A DNA stretch of 64,000 nucleotides from Marinilongibacter aquaticus (GCF_020149935.1 NZ_CP083757.1:3621501-3685500), one strand, 5' to 3'; positions 16,599 to 26,213 are shown, counted from the stretch's first letter. Notes: a model not told the origin generated them from the sequence alone. Numbers and translations: made by a program.

Positions 16599-17055
16599 GC
16601 AGGTACATATTAGAGTTAATTGCAAACGCAAGTTCCAAACGCCATCCTGTAGCGTTCAGCAAAAATAAAGGGTCTATTATTTGCTTGGTTTTCACTTCGT
16701 TCACATTCAAAAACAGACCGTCTACCTCGTCAGCCCAGAATTTTTTTTCAAATCGGCCGCAAAGTGAAAAAGCTAAATCCAAGGCTTTCACAACTTCATC
16801 TTGTGACAAATCTGCCTTACACTCTGTTATAAAATTCACACCAACATTGTATTCGTCCCAATGCTGTGAGCCATTATTTCTGGCTTGAATTTCAGGCTCT
16901 TCAAGCCACATAAACGGGTATTCAAAATCGGCATGGCTTTGAGCGTGATCCATCCCTCTTTGGACATCTGCAAACATAAAGAATCGCATTTCTGGATCAT
17001 TCGAAACCCAATCTTTGAAATATGCAATAAAGCCTGAAAATGAGCTATTCATCAT
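16588..17055 (-). CDS. Phage tail-region protein, 155 aa
   Basis: Soluble, acidic, with a helical N-terminus (MMNSSFSGFIAYFKDWV) and a conserved-looking aromatic stretch (DFEYPFMWLEEPEI near residue 43-56). Size and place, between a putative assembly protein and the PA14 protein, would suit a tail terminator, but no family is recognised. Start and stop overlap both neighbours, so it is translated in the tail operon. Confidence 0.55.
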   Translation of the reverse strand: MMNSSFSGFIAYFKDWVSNDPEMRFFMFADVQRGMDHAQSHADFEYPFMWLEEPEIQARNNGSQHWDEYNVGVNFITECKADLSQDEVVKALDLAFSLCGRFEKKFWADEVDGLFLNVNEVKTKQIIDPLFLLNATGWRLELAFAINSNMYLHDS

Positions 17056-17828
17056 TTTTGGGTAGATTTTTGAGATTCAAATATTGTTTTCTGGTGTGAA
17101 AGGTATGTCCATATTGTATGTGCATTCTTTCCGGCCACGGCATCAAAGTTCCCGTGTACGCCATCCTTCGCTACATCTTCCAAGGTGGCTATCCACCCCT
17201 CTCCATTTTCAAAAAGGCTTTTGCCATCTTCATTTTCAAATACCTCCTGGTACATTTCAAAGAACAGTCGGTTTTGCTCCTCCCAATAGGCCAAAATCGT
17301 CAGTACAGTACCAAAGGGCAATTTGGAAAAAAGAGAAGATCTTCTCTCACATTTTTCATTGTCAAATTCCTCTCGATCAGCCTTTTTCCAAAGCCAAACT
17401 TTTGTACTAGATGGCCTGCAAACAATGGCCAACAGTTTGAAAAGTGCCCTCTGCGATTCTTGAGTATTCCCGGCTCCCTGTTTGGCGTTCGCGGTGAACT
17501 GCAAATAATGAATATTGGCAAAAGCCAATTCAATGCTTGTCGTGTCAAGGAAATTTTCTTTAGGCAAATAGTAGGACTTCCCTTTAATACGCACAGACTT
17601 GAACGGTCGCTCACTCAGCGTAGTGGTCAGCATCCATGCGATTTCTCGGAGGCCTTCGATCACATTTCTGTCTGAAAGTTGCTTGTGGCCAAAGAGCCTC
17701 AAAATCTGGCGGGCAATGGCAATGGCATGTTCATATTCATCGCCCATGTATTTCAACTGCCATACGAGGGGCATTACTCGTTTCGTTTCACTTTCGCTTA
17801 ATTCGTTCCAACTTTTTGGCCACTTCAT
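17052..17828 (-). CDS. Tail-region protein, possible tail assembly chaperone
   Basis: 258 aa, mainly helical, starting MKWPKSWNELSESETKRV. The ending (LEDVAKDGVHGNFDAVAGKN, then IWTYLSHQK) is a kind of ending I associate with uncharacterised Bacteroidota phage tail genes. Trp-rich helices and a Cys near residue 136 are seen. No slippery site for a frameshift product was found. A role as assembly chaperone is a guess from operon position. Confidence 0.5.
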   Translation of the reverse strand: MKWPKSWNELSESETKRVMPLVWQLKYMGDEYEHAIAIARQILRLFGHKQLSDRNVIEGLREIAWMLTTTLSERPFKSVRIKGKSYYLPKENFLDTTSIELAFANIHYLQFTANAKQGAGNTQESQRALFKLLAIVCRPSSTKVWLWKKADREEFDNEKCERRSSLFSKLPFGTVLTILAYWEEQNRLFFEMYQEVFENEDGKSLFENGEGWIATLEDVAKDGVHGNFDAVAGKNAHTIWTYLSHQKTIFESQKSTQK

Positions 17829-17829
17829 A

Positions 17830-18309
17830 TTATTCGGGACAAAGGATTTGAATCAATTTTTCACGCTTTTTCTTGAAGAGATCACCTTCTTCTTTCATTT
17901 TAAAGGTTATCAATTGATAGCAAAAACGATCACCATTTCGATGAAATAGCGAAATCGTGTCTTCGTATCGTTTCTTCGTTGAAACCAACTGCCTGTTTTG
18001 AACTTGAAGCTGCCCGATTAAATTAACTTTTACAGCATTTGAGTCCTTAAGACTGTCAAGAGACTTCGTTTGACTTTGTAAGACATCTTGCAACGCATTC
18101 AATTCTTTGTGCAGGCGGAGCGTATCGGTTGCCAAGGTATTGACCTTGACAATGTATCGGCCAATTTCAGTTCGCACCGTCGTATGTTTAAGAGCCATTT
18201 GGCCAATTCCAAGCCAAATACTTCTTCCCAAATACACGCCAAATGCTAAAACCAAACCGATTCCGGCCAATTTCCAATACCATTTTGAAAGCCCTAAAAA
18301 TTTAAGCAT
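17830..18309 (-). CDS. Putative spanin (Rz-like) protein
   Basis: 159 aa, starting MLKFLGLSKWYWKLAGIG with one N-terminal transmembrane helix (about 14-35), then a long periplasmic coiled coil with heptads (about 60-120) and a basic C-terminus. This is the plan of an inner-membrane spanin. The ATG at 18309 overlaps the holin stop by 8 bp, so it is coupled to the lysis cassette. No separate outer-membrane lipoprotein partner was seen. Confidence 0.6.
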   Translation of the reverse strand: MLKFLGLSKWYWKLAGIGLVLAFGVYLGRSIWLGIGQMALKHTTVRTEIGRYIVKVNTLATDTLRLHKELNALQDVLQSQTKSLDSLKDSNAVKVNLIGQLQVQNRQLVSTKKRYEDTISLFHRNGDRFCYQLITFKMKEEGDLFKKKREKLIQILCPE

Positions 18310-18814
18310 TGTCTGCTGCTTTTTTCTCAATCCCGATTCGCGAATTTGCCTGATCTTCGATAATGTCCAAAGCTGCAACGATCGGTCTCATTATCGGGTT
18401 GGGGTATATTTTATACCCTAGACCAAACGCAGATTTCGCTTCATTTAAAATCATTAGAGAATAACAGAATACCTGTACATAGCTCAACCATTGCAAATCT
18501 TCCAAAATTTTTATTGTCGTTACCCTATGAATAATCACGATATAGAAGAAGTAAACGCCAACTTTCTCCACAATGGCCACTGCCTTTTTCCATTTGAACT
18601 TTCCATTTTTAATACTCAACCACACCCCAAATACCGAATCAGCCAATATGCAGATGATCAAGGTCACGATATAGGCATAGTAATTGTCGAAATAATCGGT
18701 AAGCCCCAATGTGGCCACCAAAGTGATCGGCAACAAATATTTGTTTGTAGCCACTTGCCATGCCCCCAAAATCAGCCCCCAGCCTGTCATTAATAGTCCT
18801 TCCAATTTGTTCAT
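18302..18814 (-). CDS. Phage holin family protein
   Basis: 170 aa, starting MNKLEGLLMTGWGLILGAW, with three to four transmembrane helices. The signature LIICILADSVFGVWLSIKNGKFKWKK is split as helix, Gly-containing turn and basic loop, as in the phage holin 4/TcdE-type family. It permeabilises the inner membrane at lysis. Neighbours are the spanin-like gene downstream and the secreted 881-aa protein and M15 endolysin upstream. The ATG at 18814 lies 1 bp after the preceding stop. Confidence 0.85.
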   Translation of the reverse strand: MNKLEGLLMTGWGLILGAWQVATNKYLLPITLVATLGLTDYFDNYYAYIVTLIICILADSVFGVWLSIKNGKFKWKKAVAIVEKVGVYFFYIVIIHRVTTIKILEDLQWLSYVQVFCYSLMILNEAKSAFGLGYKIYPNPIMRPIVAALDIIEDQANSRIGIEKKAADNA

Positions 18815-18815
18815 T

Positions 18816-21461
18816 TCAGTATAAATTACAGTTAAGTTTGTACCAAACCAAGCCACTCATGTTGAGTTGATATTCTTTGTATTCTCCGCGGTGGACGGCT
18901 TCGCTTATAATTACATTCCCATTTGCATAGAATTCAAAATTTTGGTCGGTCACGCCTTTTTCATCTTCATCGATCAGGTTCCAGTACTTCAGTGTGTAAT
19001 TACCGGGTTTTATCCACCTTCTGGCGTTGTCGGGGTGGTTGTTTCCCCTGTGCGAGTCGTCCTTTGTGTCGAGTGAGTGGAAGCCGCCCTTCGTGTCGAA
19101 TACCTGCCACACCATATTGCCATTGCTGTCCCAAAGCTCCATCCGCACCTTTGAAATGGTGTGGTAGTCTTTCACAGAGAACCAATTTGCAGTCGTCGAG
19201 TGGCTCGGTAGATCGACCATCACGAGGCCATCTTTTACGGGTTTTTTGTCGTCGTAAGTGCGTTTTGCAGGATAGTTGACGTCCTGCCCTACAAAATTGA
19301 AATAGGCCACACCGCCCGGAACTTGATTTGCGAGTTCGAAATAGTCCGCATTGTAGCTGTATCCCACATCGCCTCGATCCCATCCGTCCCATTTGAAAAC
19401 TTCGTTGGTAGCACTGGCCACGTATTCAGGCAGCCCATCTACCAAGGTTTCTTCTACCGTTTCTGGTTCAGTAATCTCAGGCTCAATAGCTTCTTCGGGC
19501 ACCTCCGGATTTGTACCGTTGATACCGGGCGTTTCAAAACGAATGATAGAGGTCCATTGGCCATCGGTGAAAATCGTATATTTCTTTCCTTCGATTTCGA
19601 TTACATGCGACTTTGTTCCTTCTTCATCCCAATTGGCCAGAGCCATTACAAGAATAGACTTCCCGCTTTTTTTGTAAGCCACTAATAGCCCTTCATCTGC
19701 CGCTACGGCATCCGGCGAACCGTTTGGCCATTTCCATTCCGTGGACTCATCATCTATAATATCCTTGTTCTGTGAGACAGCCCAAATCCCTGCCATCCAC
19801 CAGTCCACGTTGCTCCTGTCTTGGTAGAAATAGGCGGCTTGACCATCCTTCAGTCTCCAAAAACGCCTTTGATTCTCATAATCCCAACCAAATCCATAGT
19901 CATCAGTTGGTTCTTCCAAAAACCGCAAATAGTTATCCCAAAGTATTGCCCCGTCTGTTATTGCGATACTCCACGCCGCCACGCTCTGCATGGTTTCAGG
20001 GTGGACTTCCGGCTTGGTTTCGCTGAAATATTTAGTGCCGTCAGAAGCCTCGCGGTAAATATTTTTAAATTTCAAGTATGCGTCCGTCGCATCGATCTCC
20101 GGGAAAAAGGAAACAAGAACCGGAATGTCCTTGCCTATCAGCTGAGCATAAAATTTGTTAAGCCTGTATTGAGTGAGTAAATGATGGACAATATTATGGT
20201 TTTGGAAGTTGTTTTCATACGCATATACCTCCCAAAAACCCAAATTTTTATGAAGGTTTGTTATTCCGGCATTTAGCCCAGCTCCACGGTCAGAATAGGG
20301 CAGCTGGTCCCACTTTATTTTCAAGGGCTGACCTTGCCACATTACTCGTGTAAGTTGATAAGGAGCGACCGCCCAGCCACCAAATTTTGCCCGATACACT
20401 TGTGATGCCCACCAATCAAAACAAGCCTCCAATTTCCATCGATCCACCCACCAATCGTTGAGGTATCCTTCGCCGTTCAGCTCTATTATGTCGTAACTGT
20501 TGCCCAGCGGCCCGAAAACGCTCTGGAATTTCGCCAGCAGGGCATCGGCATCAACATCACGGCACCATTGATTAAATGCTTCTGATCTTGATTGATAGAC
20601 CTTACCGCCATAGGTGACGGGCTGGGTATATGCGGCAGGCATTTTCAAATCGAGAACCCATCCGTCACCCACGAAAATATACTTTTCAGCCCGCTCAACA
20701 TTGTCATTCAGCGGCAAGTGCGAACTTCCTTTTTTCAGGAAGTCCGTGCGGCTCCTGTCCTTGTAAAAAATACAGTCATTCACGTGTATTTTTCCCTTCG
20801 GAAGAGTGAATTCAGGAAATTCGTCAAGGTATTTATAAGCATCGTTTTTGCTTTCTACAAAGCCATTTGGCTTCACAAAATACAGCCCAGATTCACGTTT
20901 AATGATGCCTGTGTTGTTCGATGCCCTGATTTTGCCCGTAGAAAAGTCGTCGTATTTAAAAGGACCATCGCTTTTTTCCAGCACAGTGCCCCAAACGGGG
21001 TACACATCCGGCAATGTGACATCATGCCTTTGCGGCTCGATAGGCCATTTCTGAGGAATTGTATAAGCTACCGACGCCGCATCCCATGCCATACCCTCAA
21101 ATGGAGCGACGGTTCTCTGTTCAAAATTCCCCCAAGACCATTGTGCCGGTTCCGTTTCTGACGGTACTGTCGATGAATCCTGTTCGGTATAGAAGGCCCA
21201 GCCTTTTGGCAAATTGGTTACTGCATCCAAGCTATCAGCTGGTTTCCAGTTCTCAAATTTGAATTGCCAGGAGTCAAAGAGGCCATTTTTTTGAGATTTG
21301 ATCCACGCCCATTTGAACTTAACCCCTCGTTTCTCTTTATAAGAAAGAGAAAGATAGTCCTGTCCGTCCGTAAGCCTGACGTGCGGAACCGTTGCTTGCC
21401 ATTGGGCAAAACCGCTGCTAAGCGTTACCAACAGTAGGCAAAATATTAAAATCTTCTTCAT
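18816..21461 (-). CDS. Large secreted protein in the lysis cassette
   Basis: 881 aa with a clear Sec signal peptide (MKKILIFCLLLVTLSSGFAQ, residues 1-20). Residues 100-640 are rich in Trp, Tyr and Asp and read like a (beta/alpha)8 hydrolase-type domain (DIIELNGEGYLNDWWVDRW near residue 340), but no catalytic family could be fixed. A linker of Glu/Pro/Thr (about 655-685) leads to a C-terminal jelly-roll-like beta domain (VKDGLVMVDLPSHS). The ATG at 21461 overlaps the endolysin stop (ATGA). A secreted enzyme or adhesin between endolysin and holin is unusual. Confidence 0.65.
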   Translation of the reverse strand: MKKILIFCLLLVTLSSGFAQWQATVPHVRLTDGQDYLSLSYKEKRGVKFKWAWIKSQKNGLFDSWQFKFENWKPADSLDAVTNLPKGWAFYTEQDSSTVPSETEPAQWSWGNFEQRTVAPFEGMAWDAASVAYTIPQKWPIEPQRHDVTLPDVYPVWGTVLEKSDGPFKYDDFSTGKIRASNNTGIIKRESGLYFVKPNGFVESKNDAYKYLDEFPEFTLPKGKIHVNDCIFYKDRSRTDFLKKGSSHLPLNDNVERAEKYIFVGDGWVLDLKMPAAYTQPVTYGGKVYQSRSEAFNQWCRDVDADALLAKFQSVFGPLGNSYDIIELNGEGYLNDWWVDRWKLEACFDWWASQVYRAKFGGWAVAPYQLTRVMWQGQPLKIKWDQLPYSDRGAGLNAGITNLHKNLGFWEVYAYENNFQNHNIVHHLLTQYRLNKFYAQLIGKDIPVLVSFFPEIDATDAYLKFKNIYREASDGTKYFSETKPEVHPETMQSVAAWSIAITDGAILWDNYLRFLEEPTDDYGFGWDYENQRRFWRLKDGQAAYFYQDRSNVDWWMAGIWAVSQNKDIIDDESTEWKWPNGSPDAVAADEGLLVAYKKSGKSILVMALANWDEEGTKSHVIEIEGKKYTIFTDGQWTSIIRFETPGINGTNPEVPEEAIEPEITEPETVEETLVDGLPEYVASATNEVFKWDGWDRGDVGYSYNADYFELANQVPGGVAYFNFVGQDVNYPAKRTYDDKKPVKDGLVMVDLPSHSTTANWFSVKDYHTISKVRMELWDSNGNMVWQVFDTKGGFHSLDTKDDSHRGNNHPDNARRWIKPGNYTLKYWNLIDEDEKGVTDQNFEFYANGNVIISEAVHRGEYKEYQLNMSGLVWYKLNCNLY

Positions 21462-22030
21462 AGCTTTATCCATTTGTATTTAATTCTGTCGATTTCTTCA
21501 ATTTCAAATTCTCCATTGTGGATTTTCTCTTGCATGGCCCTCCAGTCCATGCCAAAGGCCATCTGAAAGTGCGGCTTATCGGTGAATTTCCAATCGCCGC
21601 CCCATTCAGCCCCTATTGCCTTAAAAGCGTCAACTACCTCCATCCAGTCGGCGACCATATCACCATCAAAATCTGCTACAGTATCCCAACTGGCTGTATC
21701 AAAATTGCCATCGCCATTGGTGTCGAGCAGAAGCACTATATCCCAAGCGAGGCCGTAATTATGTATACTTTGACCACCTTTGGCATTTGTCACTTTCCCC
21801 AACCTTTTACCCGAAGCATCAAACAATTTCGTGCGGCCAATGGCATATAGTGCGTCCTGTTCTTCAAGGCTGCGTGTGGTATAGGCCAATCGCAACCGAA
21901 CACATTTACCGAGCATATGGGTGTTGACATTTAGATAGGCTTCACGAACCTTATCGCGAATTGCAGGGTGTAGCACCTTAATTCGCTCAAGTGTTATCTG
22001 ATCCGCGTATTTCAGTCTTTTATCGGTCAT
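21458..22030 (-). CDS. Endolysin, M15 peptidase family
   Basis: 190 aa. Zinc-dependent peptidase of the M15C/VanY type that cuts peptide bonds in peptidoglycan stem peptides. Zinc ligands are H90 and D97 in QSIHNYGLAWD and H154 in DKPHFQM; the catalytic acid is probably E142 or D151 in AEWGGDWKFTD. No signal peptide, so export needs the holin. Position upstream of holin and spanin fits host lysis. Confidence 0.92.
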   Translation of the reverse strand: MTDKRLKYADQITLERIKVLHPAIRDKVREAYLNVNTHMLGKCVRLRLAYTTRSLEEQDALYAIGRTKLFDASGKRLGKVTNAKGGQSIHNYGLAWDIVLLLDTNGDGNFDTASWDTVADFDGDMVADWMEVVDAFKAIGAEWGGDWKFTDKPHFQMAFGMDWRAMQEKIHNGEFEIEEIDRIKYKWIKL

Positions 22031-22031
22031 A

Positions 22032-22454
22032 TTATTGCGGCCTGTTCGCCGCGTTTTGAATGTGATTTTGTTCCCCTAAGAAGGTGGCATATATCCAATT
22101 ATGAACATGGCCGAATAGCTGCCCAAACTTGCCAAGCCTGTCGGCATACCATGCCTTTCCTTCAACGTGAGAAAGTGTTTCGTCGGGATTCCCGTAAAAC
22201 TCTTCAGACCATCTTTTCAGCATAATCGTGTTCCAGATAGGCGAATGCACCGCATTGCTGTTCTGATCCGTGCTGAATAGAGCATTATTACTCCACTTTT
22301 CGAAATATGCCGCCCGCTCGGTCTTTGGCTGCAAGAATATGCGGTAGATCAAAAAGGGTACATTGGCAATGTCCATCATCGCCCAAAGCATCCGCACCAC
22401 AAAAAAAGCGATGCAGATGCCCAGAATTTTCAAGATTATTTCTATATGCTTCAT
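22032..22454 (-). CDS. Single-pass membrane protein of the lysis cassette
   Basis: 140 aa, starting MKHIEIILKILGICIAFF with one N-terminal transmembrane helix followed by a soluble part with several Trp and His residues (GKAWYADRLGKFGQLFGHVH). I recognise no family. It starts within the end of the preceding gene and ends 1 bp before the endolysin, so it may be a regulator of lysis. Confidence 0.6.
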   Translation of the reverse strand: MKHIEIILKILGICIAFFVVRMLWAMMDIANVPFLIYRIFLQPKTERAAYFEKWSNNALFSTDQNSNAVHSPIWNTIMLKRWSEEFYGNPDETLSHVEGKAWYADRLGKFGQLFGHVHNWIYATFLGEQNHIQNAANRPQ

Positions 22455-22870
22455 TCGGGTTTGAGGGTATAACCGTACATCCCCGCCAAAGTACCGGCAG
22501 AGCTCCGCAGCGTAGTATGATCTGGAGGGAAGATCAAACTCTGGAAAATAGCCTTCACCTGAGCATCTGCTTGTGCTTCTGTCGCACCGCTATCAATCGC
22601 GTCTGTTTTGATGTCCTTCGTGAAAACGTTTCGCTGTGCAACTACCGCCCCAAGGCTGTCCTTGAAAGCGATGTACAGGGTGAAGTCTTTGTTTTGTACC
22701 GTATCGATTTCAATGGAATTTACCACTCGGACCGATATGGCGGACACTGTTTTTGTGTCGCCAGTTTCGTCGGTGAATTGCTTTTCGTTTACCTGCCAAT
22801 CGTACTGTGCGGCGGCAAAATTTGAGAGAAGAAAGAGGCCAAAGAACGTGGCCAAGATTACATTTTTCAT
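22451..22870 (-). CDS. Secreted small protein next to the tail fibre
   Basis: 139 aa with a Sec signal peptide (MKNVILATFFGLFLLSNFAAAQ). The mature part is beta-rich (SAISVRVVNSIEIDTV, FTLYIAFKDSLGAVVAQRN) with a short helix SGATEAQADAQVKAIFQ, possibly a jelly-roll or fibre-tip fold. The ATG at 22870 is preferred because it gives the signal peptide. It sits between the fibre gene and the lysis genes. Confidence 0.65.
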   Translation of the reverse strand: MKNVILATFFGLFLLSNFAAAQYDWQVNEKQFTDETGDTKTVSAISVRVVNSIEIDTVQNKDFTLYIAFKDSLGAVVAQRNVFTKDIKTDAIDSGATEAQADAQVKAIFQSLIFPPDHTTLRSSAGTLAGMYGYTLKPE

Positions 22871-22884
22871 ATGTTTTTTTTTGT

Positions 22885-25311
22885 TTATAGACTTGTAGTG
22901 ATAAGGGTTCCGGTATTGTCGATTGTAACTCTCCATCGAGTCCCGTCGGGCGATTTCAGTATTAATCCATTACCAATTGTTGAAATTTCGGCATCCCCTC
23001 CTTTTAGTTCTAATCGCGATGTAGGCGTTTCTGTGCCAATGCCGATTTTCCCATCGCCCAATACCGCGAACCTTGTGTTCAAAGCACCTACTGCATTACC
23101 TGCACCGGTCGAAATCGGGGTACTTTGTACCAAAAGGGCAGATGGGGGGATCGCCCCCTCACCTTCGCCACCATTCGCCTTAATGCCTATCCGCATGCCA
23201 CCAGTACTTGAAGTACCTGGGCCATTGATATAGGTCACATTTGATACATCCCATGGATTGGCCCCATTTTGCTTAGTCAGCAAATTACTGGAAAGAAACA
23301 CCACATTACTCCAGCTACTTGACCCCAACTCTCCAAACCCGCTCCCAAAACCCAATCGCCCCCCTTCTACGAGACGGCTTGAGCCATTCACATCGAGCTT
23401 ATATCCAGCATCTGTACTGGTATTTAGCAATAATTTATTAGCACGTGCGAGGCCATTTACATCCAGATCGCCTGCCGGAAACAAGGTCTTGATCCCGACA
23501 CGAGCGTCTTGGGTCACATATAATGTGCTTTGGCCACCTGCATAAAATGCCAAATAGCCTGTCGGGTTAATATTTCGGAAACTGAAGGTTGGAACGTTCG
23601 CCTCGAGAACTGCGGCGGTATTCGTCGAATTCAATCGGATCGGATAATCAACATCTCCTATTTTAGCCTGCCCGTTCACTCTCAATTTAGAATCAGTTGG
23701 AGCTAATCCCACACCAAGCGTTCCGCCAATCATCACGTTCGTGGCAAAATTTCCAGATCCGTTTATATTTGCAGTATAGCCAGCATCGGTACTGGTATTC
23801 ACGAGTACTTTATCTACACGAGCCGTCCCAGCGACTTGAAAAAGATGTATCGGGCTATCAGTCCCTATACCAACTTTCCCACCGCCTGTAGCCATCGCAA
23901 TCAAACCATTTCCAGCAGATCCGGAATTGATCGTGAAAATGTTGTTCGAATTGAAGTATAGCCTACCTGATGCCGATAGGCTCGAATTGATTAGGGTGAG
24001 TCCGGAAGATGGGCTCTGCTCCGTTTGCTGTATAGCCAAGCGGCCATAGTTTTTGGGCTCTTGCAATCCAATCAAGCCCAACCCGAAATAACCATCCGGG
24101 GACATCGATAAGCCTGTAAAACTACCTGATTTGTACTGACGTAGGCCACGGGTGCCAAACGTGAATATACGTCCGGTGTCTAATATTGAGCCGTTGAATA
24201 TCTCTAGCCCACCAGTACTACTTGATTCAAAATGCCCTCGATTGATGTAAACAGGCTCATCATTTTCCGATGAGATATATGTTTCCCCATCTTCGATTTC
24301 CAGAAGTCGGTGCTTCCCGTTTATGGCATCGTACCTGATAAAAGTGTTGTCCCGATTCGTACCGGTAGCCCATTTTCTCGCATTGTCGAAGCCGTAAAAA
24401 TCAATATATCTTCTCTGGTCCCGAGTTTGGCCGGCTTTCAAAACCACATGCACCTCATTGGTGCGGTCTTGATTATCTGCGGTAGCAATCTCGGTCGTAT
24501 TTTGAAAGATAGCAGTAAGTGCCTCTTCCCCGTCGTCCAATGTTTTGTTTCGCTGAACTATAAGAGGCACGTCAAACTTAGTCGCCGAAGATCGCTGAAT
24601 TCGCACTTGATTTGAGACTTGCGAAATTATGGATTGCGAAAATGACCCATCGCCATTTGAGTATATCACCCCGCCAACACCTATGCCAGAAATTACATTC
24701 TGCTTTGTGACAATATCACCCTCAATATTCGTGACCCGCCCATCCAACGAAGTTTCGGCGGTCGTTGCCCTCGATACTTCATTAGCCAAATCGCTTTCAA
24801 TCGTTGAAATGTCTGCTTCATTGGTAGTCACCCGGGCATCCAAGCCCGACTCTACTCCCGTAGCCCGCGTCGTTTCTGCGGCCAAATCTGTTTGCAGATC
24901 AGGTATGTCCGATTCATTTACGGAAATTCTACTGTCTAATCCAGATTCAACATTTGTTGCCCGCGTCGTTTCTGCTGTGAGGTCGCTTTCAAGGTTGTTG
25001 ATATCCGATTCATTCGTATCTATTCTCGAATCGCTATTGGCTGAAGCCGTTTCAAGGTTTTCGATGCGAACCAAATGTGCTGCCAAGGAATCGGGCAAGG
25101 CCGTCACCTCGCCGATCACAATGGCGTCGGTCAATATTTTTGTGAGATGGCCGTTTGAATCGATAAAATAGGCGGTGTTGTTTTTCACCGCAATTCCGTG
25201 AAATCCGGACGGTGCCGCCGTCACGGTATCCGCATCGATTTTGATAAGCCTAACCTTTTGTGCCGAGGCCAAAAAGGGCATTAAGAGAAATAAGAAAAGT
25301 AACTTTTTCAT
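22885..25311 (-). CDS. Tail fibre-like protein with Sec signal peptide
   Basis: 808 aa. N-terminal signal peptide (MKKLLFLFLLMPFLASAQ). Residues about 75-205 are a coiled coil made of repeated units (ESDI..L.SDLTAETTRATNVESGLDSRI and variants of about 29 aa). The rest consists of beta repeats typical of fibres, with several copies of KVGIGTDSP/GIGTETP and LLNTSTDAGY motifs. It could trimerise as a fibre. A signal peptide on a fibre is unexpected, as virions assemble in the cytoplasm. Start overlaps the previous stop by ATGA. Confidence 0.75.
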   Translation of the reverse strand: MKKLLFLFLLMPFLASAQKVRLIKIDADTVTAAPSGFHGIAVKNNTAYFIDSNGHLTKILTDAIVIGEVTALPDSLAAHLVRIENLETASANSDSRIDTNESDINNLESDLTAETTRATNVESGLDSRISVNESDIPDLQTDLAAETTRATGVESGLDARVTTNEADISTIESDLANEVSRATTAETSLDGRVTNIEGDIVTKQNVISGIGVGGVIYSNGDGSFSQSIISQVSNQVRIQRSSATKFDVPLIVQRNKTLDDGEEALTAIFQNTTEIATADNQDRTNEVHVVLKAGQTRDQRRYIDFYGFDNARKWATGTNRDNTFIRYDAINGKHRLLEIEDGETYISSENDEPVYINRGHFESSSTGGLEIFNGSILDTGRIFTFGTRGLRQYKSGSFTGLSMSPDGYFGLGLIGLQEPKNYGRLAIQQTEQSPSSGLTLINSSLSASGRLYFNSNNIFTINSGSAGNGLIAMATGGGKVGIGTDSPIHLFQVAGTARVDKVLVNTSTDAGYTANINGSGNFATNVMIGGTLGVGLAPTDSKLRVNGQAKIGDVDYPIRLNSTNTAAVLEANVPTFSFRNINPTGYLAFYAGGQSTLYVTQDARVGIKTLFPAGDLDVNGLARANKLLLNTSTDAGYKLDVNGSSRLVEGGRLGFGSGFGELGSSSWSNVVFLSSNLLTKQNGANPWDVSNVTYINGPGTSSTGGMRIGIKANGGEGEGAIPPSALLVQSTPISTGAGNAVGALNTRFAVLGDGKIGIGTETPTSRLELKGGDAEISTIGNGLILKSPDGTRWRVTIDNTGTLITTSL

Positions 25312-26213
25312 TGGCGTGTCTTTATGTAAAATTCTCCTGAAAATTTTTGATTAAAAATGCCGTCGAGAAGCGGTAGATCAACGACAACATGGTTGGGGCC
25401 ATTCGGGCGAAGCTGCACTGAGTTTTCCCGTCGGCCATTTTGGTCGAACACTTCCCAGATTATTTTTTCAGAGTTTAATCCGTGCTCAAAAAGATCGCCA
25501 TCGGCCAGATTCTCCACCTCGAAAGTGTCCGCATTGCGTTTAGTGACGAATACATCCCCCGCAAACGGCTCTTGCGTGTACACGCGGATGGCCGTTGTGC
25601 CTTCGGGCTCCCAATCAATTGTATTTACTTTTCGCCCGTGGATGTCGAAAAATTGCACATCAATTTTGCTGCTGTTCATATTGTGAACAAAAGCGTCGTT
25701 ATCGATAAGATTAACGCCCGCGAAATTCTTTGAAATTGACCCCAAATAAAAGCTTGCAAATTCGTCTTCCGTGCCAGAAAAGCCGTTCCGCTTTGCGATT
25801 TCGTAGGCTGAAAAACCACGAAAATACAGGGCTTCTTTCGCTTCGATCACACCTTCTGTGAAATTGAGATTCAAGGTGATGTCGCTGCCGCTGTTTACGG
25901 CAGCATTGTGTTGCCCGCTGGACGGCACGAATTCAATCAACTCGGGTGTGAAGAAATAGTTGCCCAATTCCGAATCTATAATATTGACCTGCAAGTTATA
26001 CCTGCGTGCGAGTGAATAAGTCCGATCGGATGTCAGTTCGACACGGAAAGCCCGGGCATCGTCAGTGACCAAAACCGTTTCTTCGACCAAACTGCCAATA
26101 ATTGTATTGTTCAAACTAACGACAACATCTTGCAGCCGGTCAATGGGATAGTCATCACCGAATACGAGAAGAATGGAAAGGGATTTCCCGCGAAATATTT
26201 TGATCGGTTCCAT
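25308..26213 (-). CDS. Tail fibre / baseplate upper protein
   Basis: 301 aa, beta-rich, starting MEPIKIFRGKSLSILLVFG. It carries the motif GFSAYEIAKRNGFSGTEDE (about residues 130-148), the SAYEVAV-xxGFxGTE element common in phage fibre and baseplate proteins. Two related beta segments at the C-terminus (AFVHNMNSSKIDVQFFD and LFEHGLNSEKIIWEVFD) indicate an internal duplication of about 65 aa. It lies between the DUF6712-like adaptor and the fibre. Confidence 0.75.
   Translation of the reverse strand: MEPIKIFRGKSLSILLVFGDDYPIDRLQDVVVSLNNTIIGSLVEETVLVTDDARAFRVELTSDRTYSLARRYNLQVNIIDSELGNYFFTPELIEFVPSSGQHNAAVNSGSDITLNLNFTEGVIEAKEALYFRGFSAYEIAKRNGFSGTEDEFASFYLGSISKNFAGVNLIDNDAFVHNMNSSKIDVQFFDIHGRKVNTIDWEPEGTTAIRVYTQEPFAGDVFVTKRNADTFEVENLADGDLFEHGLNSEKIIWEVFDQNGRRENSVQLRPNGPNHVVVDLPLLDGIFNQKFSGEFYIKTRQ

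Noticed and set aside
17052-17828. Programmed frameshift in a tail assembly chaperone
   Set aside because: No slippery heptamer with an overlapping continuation frame was found near the 3' end.
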